Positions 7,165-13,581 of a stretch of DNA of 17,387 bases are shown here, in pieces. The notes beneath the pieces are model-generated. The model ran no database searches. It was given only the letters and a program-made list of their open reading frames with translations, and had not been told where the DNA came from. Source of the stretch: JAILZP01 sp037444185 (GTDB lineage: Bacteria > Bacillota > Desulfotomaculia > Desulfotomaculales > Desulfocucumaceae); assembly GCA_037444185.1 (NCBI GenBank), contig JBBIMW010000043.1, positions 1 through 17,387 on the forward strand. The letters are read 5' to 3'. A program made the position numbers and the translations under genes. Position 1 is the first letter of the stretch. Each line of letters opens with the position of its first letter.

Positions 7165-7716
7165 ATGGCAACAAACAGACGCCTGAAAAGATATTCCGCC
7201 CCGCCCGGAAAAAACTCTCTTCACCTCTGGCACAAGGCCGTTCACCCGATCCGGGTGATGGTCAATTTTCTGGTCATCACCCTGTGCCGGTATATTCCCT
7301 CCCTGGAGCTCAAAAACTTGATGTACAGAAGTCTGGGGATGAAGGTGGGGAAAAACGTGTCCGTCGGTCTGGCGGCTGTGATGGATGTATTTTTTCCGCA
7401 TCTGATCACCATTGGGGAGAACAGCGTCATCGGTTACAACAGCACCATATTGTGCCATGAGTTCCTGGTGCGTGAGTACCGCACCGGTGAAGTGGTCATC
7501 GGCAGGGATGTGATGATTGGTGCGAACAGCACCATCCTGCCGGGGGTCCGCATAGGCGATGGGGCTGTGGTGGGGGCCGGGGCACTGGTCAACCGGGACG
7601 TTCCGGCGGGAAAAATGGTGGCCGGGGTGCCGGCCCGGGTAGTGGCCGCGGGCGGCTTGGAGCGCGAACCCCGGACAGATAAGGGCATTCCGTCTTCCGC
7701 AGGCCTTTTTCACTGA
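7165..7716 (+). CDS. Left-handed beta-helix (hexapeptide-repeat) acyltransferase
   Basis: A 183-residue protein. A basic N-terminal segment with a short hydrophobic stretch (HPIRVMVNFLVITLCRYIP) leads into hexapeptide repeats from about residue 60: GKNVSVG, LITIGENSVIGYNSTI, then after a CHEFLVREYRTG loop, VVIGRDVMIGANSTILPGV, IGDGAVVGAGALVNRDVPAG and the closing GVPARVV. This is the maltose/galactoside O-acetyltransferase-like fold that moves acetyl or other acyl groups from CoA to sugars or other small molecules. The His of CHEF is a candidate catalytic base. The substrate cannot be read from sequence. The frame is open from a GTG at 7099 overlapping the whiA stop, but GAAAGGG at 7151-7157 fits the ATG at 7165 best (7-base gap); ATG 7159 is an alternative. 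It follows whiA without a terminator and may be cotranscribed. Confidence 0.82.
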   Translation: MATNRRLKRYSAPPGKNSLHLWHKAVHPIRVMVNFLVITLCRYIPSLELKNLMYRSLGMKVGKNVSVGLAAVMDVFFPHLITIGENSVIGYNSTILCHEFLVREYRTGEVVIGRDVMIGANSTILPGVRIGDGAVVGAGALVNRDVPAGKMVAGVPARVVAAGGLEREPRTDKGIPSSAGLFH

Positions 7717-7756
7717 AAAGCAGGTTAATAATAACGAAAGTGACAAAATACGCAAT

Positions 7757-8359
7757 ATGATCATGCGCCACTGGCGTTCATTCATGAGGGACCCCTGGCG
7801 GCCTGAATATGTCGTCCCCCTCCTGCTGATCAATATGGCCGGGTCCATATACGGCTATTACTGGTATGCGGGCCAGCTGTCTTCAACGGTGAAAAAGCTG
7901 TGGCTGTTTGTCCCGGACAGCCCCATGGCCACCACCCTTTTTGCGGCTGTTTTGCTTTTTTCACTGATGGGCCGCAGAAACGCCTTTCTCGGGCTGATTG
8001 CCTTCACCGCCTGCATTAAGTACGGCCTTTGGGCTGTGATAGTGATCGGCGACTTCTGGGCCGGCGGGGGAAGCATCCGCTTCACCGAGTCCATGCTGTG
8101 GGTTTCCCACCTGGGCATGGCGGTTCAGGGAGTCATATATTTAAAGGTCCGCCCTCCGGGAAGCTCCCTGGGCTTTTCCCGCCCCGCCCTGCCCGGCGTG
8201 GCGGCATGGATGCTTTTGAACGATTTTATGGACTACCGCCTCGGCATCCACCCGTATCTTTACGTGCCGGGGCAGGAACTCCTGGCGGGGGTTTCCGCAG
8301 TGGCCCTTTCACTGTCGCTGGCCCTGACGGTTGCAAAATTACCCGACGCCAGGCGGTAA
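7757..8359 (+). CDS. DUF1405 / YpjA-like integral membrane protein
   Basis: A 200-residue protein with about six hydrophobic helices: YVVPLLLINMAGSIYGYYW, MATTLFAAVLLFSL, FLGLIAFTACIKYGLWAVIV, LWVSHLGMAVQGVIYL, a segment at PGVAAWMLLNDF, and LLAGVSAVALSLSLALTVAK. The GYYWYxxQL, VPDSPMATTLF and NDFMDYRLGIHPYL motifs are those I associate with DUF1405 (B. subtilis YpjA); the function of this family is not known. The start is uncertain. ATG 7757 and ATG 7763 are both possible, and the only purine-rich site (GAAAGTGA, 7736-7743) is far from both. It lies 40 bases after the acyltransferase with no terminator, and the rpoN promoter follows. Confidence 0.75.
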   Translation: MIMRHWRSFMRDPWRPEYVVPLLLINMAGSIYGYYWYAGQLSSTVKKLWLFVPDSPMATTLFAAVLLFSLMGRRNAFLGLIAFTACIKYGLWAVIVIGDFWAGGGSIRFTESMLWVSHLGMAVQGVIYLKVRPPGSSLGFSRPALPGVAAWMLLNDFMDYRLGIHPYLYVPGQELLAGVSAVALSLSLALTVAKLPDARR

Positions 8360-8419
8360 TGAAATAATTACCTGTCGAATATGCTGGTATCAGGCACGCC
8401 AAGGAAGGAAAACAGTTGT

Positions 8420-8447
8420 TTGTCAGAGAATTAAGTATAAATATATT
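8420..8447 (+). promoter_or_regulatory. Probable sigma-A promoter of rpoN
   Basis: -35 TTGTCA (8420-8425), 16-base spacer, -10 TATATT (8442-8447), each one base off consensus. It lies 48 bases before the rpoN ATG in an AT-rich intergenic stretch. A TGTCGAA heptamer (Spo0A-box core) is at 8373-8379, about 40 bases upstream of the -35; that one short match is weak evidence. Confidence 0.65.
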
Positions 8448-8495
8448 TTGAGTATTCATCCAAATGTAAATTCGGGCTTGTCGGGGGTGAAGGAC

Positions 8496-9923
8496 ATGCG
8501 TATGGGTTATGGCCTCCACTTGGAACAGACTCAAAAATTAATCATGACCCCGGAGTTGCGCCAGGCCATCACCGTACTGCAGCTTTCCTCGCTGGAACTG
8601 GGGATGTACATTGAGCAGCAGCTGCAGGAAAACCCGCTGCTGGAAATCAATGAAGAGGGGCAAGACACTGAAACTGCGGACAAAAACGCCGCCGGGGCCG
8701 GCGACGAAGGCCCGGCGGAACAGGGTGCCGGATACGATCTGGACTGGCAGGAATATTTTCAGGACAGCAGTGATCTGGGATTTCCCAGGGCCGAGAAAAA
8801 TCCCGACCAGGCTGATTATACTTATACTTACGAGAATTATTTGAGCCAGACCCCCACCATGATGGAGCACCTTATATTCCAGCTCAGGCTGAGCCTCTGT
8901 GGCGACCGGGAAAGGCTCATCGGCGAATATCTCATCGGCAATATAGATGGGCACGGCTACCTGCAGACCACCGTCAGCGACGCCGCCAGACACCTGGGGG
9001 TGCGGCCGGAGGAAGTGGAGGGGGTGCTGTCCGTTATCCAGACCTTCGACCCCATGGGGGTTGGCGCCAGGAGCCTGGAAGAATGCCTGCTCATCCAGGT
9101 GGACCAGATGGGCATAAAGGACAGCCTGTTGCGTCAGGTGATTAAGAATCACCTGCTGGATCTGGCCAAGGGGAAAATATCCCGCATGGCCCAGGTGTTG
9201 GGGGTTACTGTCCATGAAGTGCAGAGGGCGGCGGACATAATCAGAACCCTGGACCCCAAGCCCGGGCGCAACTTCAGCAGTTCCAACGACACCCGTTATA
9301 TAGTCCCCGACATTGTTTTGCAAAGGGTGGATGGGGAATACATTATATTGATCAACGATACTTCGGTGCCCAGGATCACCATCAATCAGGCCTATCGGTC
9401 GGTGTTGAGCCAGGACAGGAATTCCGACTCCAAGACCCGGCGCTTCGTGGAGAGCAAGTTGAACGCCGCCGCCTGGCTTTTGCGCAGCATTGAACAGAGA
9501 AGGATGACGCTCTACAAGGTGGCCAGCTGTATAGTTGAACTGCAGAGAGAGTTTTTGAACCACGGGGTCAAGTATCTGAAGCCCTTGAATTTAAAGAAGG
9601 TGGCGGACATGGTGGGGCTGCACGAGTCGACGGTGAGCCGGGCCACCTCCAACAAATATATCCAGACGCCCCAGGGGGTCCTGGAGATGAAATACTTTTT
9701 CAGCCCGGGCCTGATCAATTCCTCTGGCCTTGCCACCTCGGCGGAAAGCGTTAAGAAGATGATACAGGAGACCGTGACCTCCGAGGATCCCAGGAATCCG
9801 CACAACGACCAGAAGATAGTGGAAATGCTCAAGGGCAGGGGAATAGCCATTTCCCGGCGCACCGTGGCCAAATACCGGGATGAGCTGGGCATCGCCCCCA
9901 TCAGAAAAAGAAAGAGGTATTAG
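8496..9923 (+). CDS. rpoN: RNA polymerase sigma-54 factor RpoN (SigL)
   Basis: A 475-residue sigma-54. Region I (about 1-45) is Gln/Leu-rich: LEQTQKLIMTPELRQAI, VLQLSSLELGMYIEQQLQ, ENPLLEI. An acidic Region II linker follows. The core-binding domain has LIGEYLIGNIDGHGYLQ, FDPMGVGARSLEECLLIQ and LDPKPGRNF. The DNA-binding part has the AAWLLRSIEQRRMTLYKV segment, the helix-turn-helix VADMVGLHESTVSRATSNKY, YFFSPGL and the RpoN box ISRRTVAKYRDE (about 452-463). The protein ends RKRKRY. It directs polymerase to -24/-12 promoters and needs AAA+ activators; none is encoded here. The frame is open far upstream across the promoter, so the start is set by GGGGGTGA at 8483-8490 before ATG 8496 (ATG 8502 is also possible), giving the usual MxMGYGLxLEQTQKL beginning. 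A terminator follows at 10021. Confidence 0.95.
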   Translation: MRMGYGLHLEQTQKLIMTPELRQAITVLQLSSLELGMYIEQQLQENPLLEINEEGQDTETADKNAAGAGDEGPAEQGAGYDLDWQEYFQDSSDLGFPRAEKNPDQADYTYTYENYLSQTPTMMEHLIFQLRLSLCGDRERLIGEYLIGNIDGHGYLQTTVSDAARHLGVRPEEVEGVLSVIQTFDPMGVGARSLEECLLIQVDQMGIKDSLLRQVIKNHLLDLAKGKISRMAQVLGVTVHEVQRAADIIRTLDPKPGRNFSSSNDTRYIVPDIVLQRVDGEYIILINDTSVPRITINQAYRSVLSQDRNSDSKTRRFVESKLNAAAWLLRSIEQRRMTLYKVASCIVELQREFLNHGVKYLKPLNLKKVADMVGLHESTVSRATSNKYIQTPQGVLEMKYFFSPGLINSSGLATSAESVKKMIQETVTSEDPRNPHNDQKIVEMLKGRGIAISRRTVAKYRDELGIAPIRKRKRY

Positions 9924-10002
9924 AGATTCCAGAATTAATAACACGACATCAAGCAGGTATGGCCGGGTGCTGCCGATCGAGCGGCGGATCCGGGAGGAAG
10001 AC

Positions 10003-10044
10003 ATGAAAGAAGCTGCATCCGCCGCCCAGGGCGGCTTTTTTTAA
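10003..10044 (+). CDS. Candidate 13-codon leader peptide overlapping a terminator
   Basis: GGAGG at 9993-9997 lies five bases before an ATG that opens MKEAASAAQGGFF and stops at TAA 10042-10044. Codons 7-13 are the terminator itself: the stem-loop encodes AAQGG and the T tract encodes FF. A hairpin at 9981-9989/10017-10025 (9 perfect bp) would trap the 5' half of the terminator stem. This resembles a translation-sensitive attenuator. However, a good Shine-Dalgarno next to a short ORF can arise by chance, and no repeated regulatory codon is present. Low confidence that it is translated. Confidence 0.3.
   Translation: MKEAASAAQGGFF
10021..10042 (+). terminator. Intrinsic terminator after rpoN
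   Basis: A 6-bp stem GCCGCC/GGCGGC with loop CAG is followed by seven T. It lies about 100 bases past the rpoN stop and is the only strong terminator there. Confidence 0.85.
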
Positions 10045-10096
10045 TGTATAGGAAACTATGCTTGCATTAATACTTGTGGACAAGTTTTCTATACAT
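10044..10096. repeat. Inverted repeat, 14-bp arms (ATGTATAG...CTATACAT)
   Basis: The left arm at 10044-10057 and right arm at 10083-10096 pair over 14 positions, 13 Watson-Crick and one G-T. The 25-base interior contains the smaller dyad CTTGTGGACAAG (10073-10084). It is AT-rich and directly precedes the GC-hairpin block. It could be the 5' stem of a structured RNA or the end of a small mobile element. Confidence 0.8.
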
Positions 10097-10104
10097 GGGG
10101 GTTT

Positions 10105-10247
10105 GTAAGGGGGTGCGCCCCCTTACGATTGCGGGGTGCTCAGGACGCGCAGCGTCCGTCGAAGGGGCGGCAGCCCCTGGCGAACAAGAAAAGCGATACC
10201 TTTTTAGCTATTAGGCGATGAAATCGCTTTTCTTGATACTGCACCCC
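10105..10247 (+). other. Block of nested GC hairpins: candidate structured RNA
   Basis: Perfect stems visible are 10105-10113/10118-10126 (9 bp, loop TGCG), 10143-10148/10152-10157 (6 bp), 10163-10168/10173-10178 (6 bp, loop GGCA), and 10185-10197/10223-10235 (13 bp, 25-base loop). GGGGTGC at 10133-10139 can pair with GCACCCC at 10241-10247 and close the last three hairpins into a four-way junction. No protein-coding frame or RNA family could be assigned by eye. The strand is assumed from the surrounding genes. Confidence 0.5.
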
Positions 10248-10399
10248 TGTCTCCCGCCGGAGCCGCATGGCCTGGAAAAAAGACTTTTGTAAATTTGTAT
10301 ACCGTGGGCAGGAATCTGTTAGATTCTTCTCGAATAGAATATCATAATTAAACTTTTTAGCCGACTATAACATACTAATTGAGGAGAGCGGGTGTTTTA

Positions 10400-11431
10400 A
10401 TGGCTGTTCGTATCGGTATAAACGGTTTTGGCAGAATAGGGCGCAACGTCATGCGCATTGCCTTGAACCGCCCCGGGGTGGAAGTGGTGGCCGTCAATCA
10501 CAAGTCGAGGCGCCTGCCGGCGGATGACAACTTTACCGGCACCCTGGCCCATCTATTGAAATATGATACCATCCATGGTAAGCTGGATAAGGACATCCGG
10601 GGTGCGGAAAATTCCATTCTGGTGGACGGGCGGGCCATTTCGGTCCTGGCTGTGACGGATCCCTCCGAACTGCCCTGGGGGGAATTGGGGGTTGATATTG
10701 TCGTCGAGTCCACCGGGAGGTTCAACAGGATGGAGGACTCGGCCCTGCACCTGGAAGCGGGCGCCAGGAGGGTGGTGGTAACGGCTCCGGCTAAAGGAGA
10801 CGCCTTTACGGCGGTTATGGGCGTCAACCACACCGGTTATGATCCCGCGCTGCATAGAGTGGTGTCCAACGCTTCCTGCACCACCAACTGCCTGGCCCCG
10901 GTGGCCAAGATTATTTATGAAAGGTTCGGCATAGTCAAGGGGCTGGTCACCACCGTCCACGCCGTGACCAACGACCAGCAGATACTGGATATGCCCCACC
11001 GTGACCTGCGACGGGCCAGGTCCGGCGTGACCAGCATCATTCCCACCACCACGGGCGCGGTCAAGGCCGTTTCACTGGTGTTGCCGGAATTGAAGGGCAG
11101 GCTCAACGGCTTCGCCATGAGGGTCCCGGTCATCAATGTCAGTGTGGTGGATTTGGTGGCCCAGATAAGCCGCAGGGCCACCAGGGAGGATATAAACGCC
11201 GCCCTGAAGGAAGCGTCTGAAAACGGATTGAAGGGTATACTGGCATACAGCGAACTGCCTCTGGTCTCGTCGGACTACAACGGTGACGAACATTCATCCA
11301 TCGTTGACGCCCTTTCCACCATGGTTATAGAAGATGATCTGATCAAGGTGGTGGCTTGGTACGACAACGAGTGGGGCTATTCCAACAGGGTGGTGGACCT
11401 GGTGGAATACATGGCAGCAAGGGGTTTGTAG
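10400..11431 (+). CDS. gap: Glyceraldehyde-3-phosphate dehydrogenase
   Basis: A 343-residue type I GAPDH. The Rossmann start INGFGRIGRNVMR (7-19) is followed by the active site SNASCTTNCLAP with catalytic Cys160, VTTVHAVTNDQQ with His187, then HRDLRRAR, IIPTTTGAVKA and WYDNEWGYSNRVVDL. It oxidises glyceraldehyde-3-P to 1,3-bisphosphoglycerate, or the reverse. Two points stand out. The acidic residue that normally ends the second Rossmann strand and selects NAD (VND) is His34 here. After it comes KSRRLPADDNFTG, several residues longer and more basic than the usual VNDLT loop. The Pro in the ILDxPH segment, linked to NAD preference, is retained. NADP or dual use is possible. The ATG at 10400 gives the canonical MAVRIGINGFG start, with a purine-rich GAGGAGAGCGGGTG upstream. 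A TTG at 10379 is in frame but unlikely. Confidence 0.95.
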   Translation: MAVRIGINGFGRIGRNVMRIALNRPGVEVVAVNHKSRRLPADDNFTGTLAHLLKYDTIHGKLDKDIRGAENSILVDGRAISVLAVTDPSELPWGELGVDIVVESTGRFNRMEDSALHLEAGARRVVVTAPAKGDAFTAVMGVNHTGYDPALHRVVSNASCTTNCLAPVAKIIYERFGIVKGLVTTVHAVTNDQQILDMPHRDLRRARSGVTSIIPTTTGAVKAVSLVLPELKGRLNGFAMRVPVINVSVVDLVAQISRRATREDINAALKEASENGLKGILAYSELPLVSSDYNGDEHSSIVDALSTMVIEDDLIKVVAWYDNEWGYSNRVVDLVEYMAARGL

Positions 11432-11462
11432 CAAAATAAGACGGGGTCCTGTACCGAGAAAC

Positions 11463-11494
11463 GACCGGTGGCGGCAGGCCGGTCTGTTTTTTTT
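11463..11494 (+). terminator. Intrinsic terminator between gap and pgk
   Basis: GACCGG (11463-11468) pairs with CCGGTC (11479-11484) across a 10-base loop. TG and eight T (11487-11494) follow. An outer stem, CGGGGTC (11442-11448) with GACCCCG (11498-11504), encloses the unit. It probably causes partial termination after gap. Confidence 0.75.
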
Positions 11495-11532
11495 GGTGAC
11501 CCCGCCCATGAATAGCACAGGGGGGTCGGACA

Positions 11533-12714
11533 ATGAACAAAAAAACGGTGAGGGACATAGAAGTAAGTGGGAAAAGGGTGCTGGTGAGGGTTGATTTCAA
11601 TGTTCCCCTGAACAAGTCGGGCGATGTTTCGGACGACACCCGCATCAGGGCTGCGCTGCCCACCATTCGCCACCTGCTGGAAAACCGGGCCAGGGTGATT
11701 TTGGTGTCGCACCTTGGGCGCCCCAAGGGCGCTCATGATCACCGCCACAGTCTGAAGCCGGTGGCCCGGAGGCTGGAGGAGCTGTTGGGCAGGGAAGTGC
11801 CACTGGTGGAGGAGGTCGTGGGGGACCTGCCCCGCCGGGCGGTGGAGAAATTGGGGGAAGGGCAGGCGCTGATGCTGGAAAACGTCCGCTTTCACTCCGA
11901 GGAGGAGAAGAACGACGAGAGGTTCGCCCGGTCCCTGGCCGAACTGGCCGATATTTTCGTAAACGATGCCTTCGGGGCCGCCCACCGGGCCCACGCCTCC
12001 ACCGAAGGGGTGGCCAGGGTCATACCGGGCGTGGCCGGATTGCTCATGGAAAGGGAAATTGAAATGTTGGGTAGGGCCCTTTTAAACCCGGCAAGGCCCT
12101 TTGTGGCCATAATCGGGGGAGCCAAGATTTCGGACAAGATAGGGGTCGTCGGAAACCTGCTGGACAAGGTGGACACGCTGATAATAGGCGGGGGCATGGC
12201 CAACACCTTCCTTGGGGCCAAAGGGCTGAAAATGGGCAAGTCATTGCTGGAGGGGGACAAGCTGGACATGGCCCGGGATCTGATGGCCAGGGCCGTCGCC
12301 GCCGGGGTAAGGCTCATGCTGCCGGTGGACCTGGTGGTTTCCAGGGCTGCGGACCCCGAGGCCGAGAGGAAGGTGGTGCCGGCGGATGCCGTGCCGGAGG
12401 ACTGGATGGCGCTGGATATAGGGCCGGAAAGCGCCGGGAAATTCGCGGAGGCGGTGATGGACGCCGGGACGGTGGTTTGGAACGGGCCCATGGGTGTATT
12501 TGAAATGCCGCCCTTTGCCGAAGGAACCTTCAGTGTGGCCAGGGCCCTGGCCGGGACCGGGGCGGTGACCATTGTGGGCGGGGGAGACTCCGCCGCGGCG
12601 GTGGAAAAGGCCGGGGTGGCCGGCAGCATCACCCATGTTTCCACCGGCGGAGGGGCCTCCCTGGAATTTCTCGAGGGCAGGCAGCTGCCGGGAGTGGCGG
12701 TTTTGCAGGACTGA
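11533..12714 (+). CDS. pgk: Phosphoglycerate kinase
   Basis: A 393-residue monomeric Pgk of usual bacterial length. N-domain substrate motifs are RVLVRVDFNVPL, ILVSHLGRPKG, MLENVRFHSEEEK and NDAFGAAHRAHAST. The C-domain nucleotide-binding motifs are IIGGAKISDKIGVV, GGGMANTFL, VWNGPMGVFE, IVGGGDSAAAVEKAG (about 347-361) and HVSTGGGASLEFLEG. It transfers the acyl phosphate of 1,3-bisphosphoglycerate to ADP, the first ATP-yielding step of lower glycolysis, or the reverse in gluconeogenesis. A poly-G ribosome site (GGGGGG at 11521-11526) lies 6 bases before the ATG. It is separated from gap by a terminator and about 100 bases, but I see no clear new promoter there, so it probably relies on readthrough. 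It lies 82 bases before tpiA with no terminator. Confidence 0.96.
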   Translation: MNKKTVRDIEVSGKRVLVRVDFNVPLNKSGDVSDDTRIRAALPTIRHLLENRARVILVSHLGRPKGAHDHRHSLKPVARRLEELLGREVPLVEEVVGDLPRRAVEKLGEGQALMLENVRFHSEEEKNDERFARSLAELADIFVNDAFGAAHRAHASTEGVARVIPGVAGLLMEREIEMLGRALLNPARPFVAIIGGAKISDKIGVVGNLLDKVDTLIIGGGMANTFLGAKGLKMGKSLLEGDKLDMARDLMARAVAAGVRLMLPVDLVVSRAADPEAERKVVPADAVPEDWMALDIGPESAGKFAEAVMDAGTVVWNGPMGVFEMPPFAEGTFSVARALAGTGAVTIVGGGDSAAAVEKAGVAGSITHVSTGGGASLEFLEGRQLPGVAVLQD

Positions 12715-12796
12715 CTCCCACGCCGCCCGGGCCGGCACCATCAATCTGTCAAAACCCGGCGGCGCGGGCAATAATTTGCTTTGGAGGTTTTAAGGC

Positions 12797-13552
12797 ATGC
12801 GGGAGCCGGTTATAGCGGGGAATTGGAAAATGTACAAGACCACCGGGCAGGCGGTGCAGTTTGCCCGGGAATTAAGCGGGGCCGCCCTGCCCGGAGGGTG
12901 CCGGGTGGTGATCTGTCCGCCTTTTACAGCCCTGGGGGCGGTTTACGAAATTGTCAAAGACGGCCCCATAGGTCTGGGGGCCCAGAATATGCACCACCGG
13001 GACGAGGGCGCCTTCACCGGGGAGGTCTCCCCCGTCATGCTGAGGGACGTGGGGTGCCGGTACGTTATTCTCGGCCATTCCGAGAGGAGGCAGTATTTTG
13101 GTGAAACCGATGCCGGCGTCAATCTGAAAATAAAGGCGGCCCTGGCCCGGCAGCTGGTCCCTTTGGTGTGCGTGGGTGAAACACTGGAGGAAAGGGAAGC
13201 CGGGCGCACCGGGGAGGTGGTGGCCGGGCAGGTGGGCGGGTCCCTGGCCGGGCAGGAACCGGGCCTGGCGGCAGGACTGATTGTTGCTTACGAGCCCGTT
13301 TGGGCCATCGGCACCGGGCGCACGGCCTCGGCGGGGGACGCCCAGCAGGTGAGCCACTATATACGGGGACTGCTGGCCGGTATGTTCGGAAGCGACGTTG
13401 CCGGAAAGGTGCGTATATTGTACGGGGGAAGTGTCAGGCCCGACAATGCGGCGGAGCTGATGGGCCAACCGGACATAGACGGCGCCCTGGTGGGGGGCGC
13501 CAGTCTGGATGCTGGCAGTTTCACCGCCATCATAAAGGCGGCTGCGATATAA
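12797..13552 (+). CDS. tpiA: Triosephosphate isomerase
   Basis: A 251-residue TIM barrel of normal length with all key residues: substrate-binding Lys11 in GNWKM, catalytic His94 in ILGHSERR, general base Glu166 in AYEPVWAIGTG, and the phosphate-binding YGGSVRPDNA and GALVGGASL loops. It interconverts dihydroxyacetone phosphate and glyceraldehyde-3-phosphate in the cytoplasm, linking aldolase products to gap. A GGAGG site at 12783-12787 lies 9 bases before the ATG. The 82 bases upstream contain GC-rich partial dyads (CCGCCCGGG; CCCGGCGGC) without a T tract. gpmI follows 29 bases after the stop. Confidence 0.96.
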   Translation: MREPVIAGNWKMYKTTGQAVQFARELSGAALPGGCRVVICPPFTALGAVYEIVKDGPIGLGAQNMHHRDEGAFTGEVSPVMLRDVGCRYVILGHSERRQYFGETDAGVNLKIKAALARQLVPLVCVGETLEEREAGRTGEVVAGQVGGSLAGQEPGLAAGLIVAYEPVWAIGTGRTASAGDAQQVSHYIRGLLAGMFGSDVAGKVRILYGGSVRPDNAAELMGQPDIDGALVGGASLDAGSFTAIIKAAAI

Positions 13553-13581
13553 TCGGCTGCCGATCCGGGGGGAGTGACCTG

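Larger units (their letters stand above)
9924..10399. other. 476-base gene-free region between rpoN and gap
   Basis: It holds, in order, a competing hairpin plus mini-ORF and terminator (9981-10044), a 14-bp-arm inverted repeat (10044-10096), a run of GC hairpins closed by a long-range stem (10105-10247), and an AT-rich stretch (about 10275-10380) that should contain the gap promoter. I could not choose a convincing -35/-10 pair; TATAAC at 10366-10371 is the best -10. An imperfect dyad lies at 10322-10342 (GATTCT ... AGAATATC) and a small GAATC/GATTC hairpin at 10312-10326. No cggR or other protein gene is visible on either strand. Confidence 0.8.

Noticed and set aside
8538..9563. 341-codon open frame on the minus strand opposite rpoN
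   Set aside because: Shadow frame of rpoN with no recognisable domain.
10051..10066. Possible sigma-54 (-24/-12) promoter around GGAAAC...TTGCA
   Set aside because: Only half of the TGGCAC element matches, and the GG-GC spacing is wrong.
10218..10231. cre-like site TGAAATCGCTTTTC (CcpA operator)
   Set aside because: The last two positions fail the TGWAANCGNTNWCA consensus. The bases are explained by the 13-bp hairpin stem at 10185-10197/10223-10235.
12715..12796. Terminator between pgk and tpiA
   Set aside because: GC-rich partial dyads are present, but there is no T tract, so no intrinsic terminator is called.
13300..13581. N-terminal extension of gpmI into tpiA
   Set aside because: The upstream in-frame residues are a shadow of tpiA. 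A ribosome site and family alignment place the start at TTG 13582.
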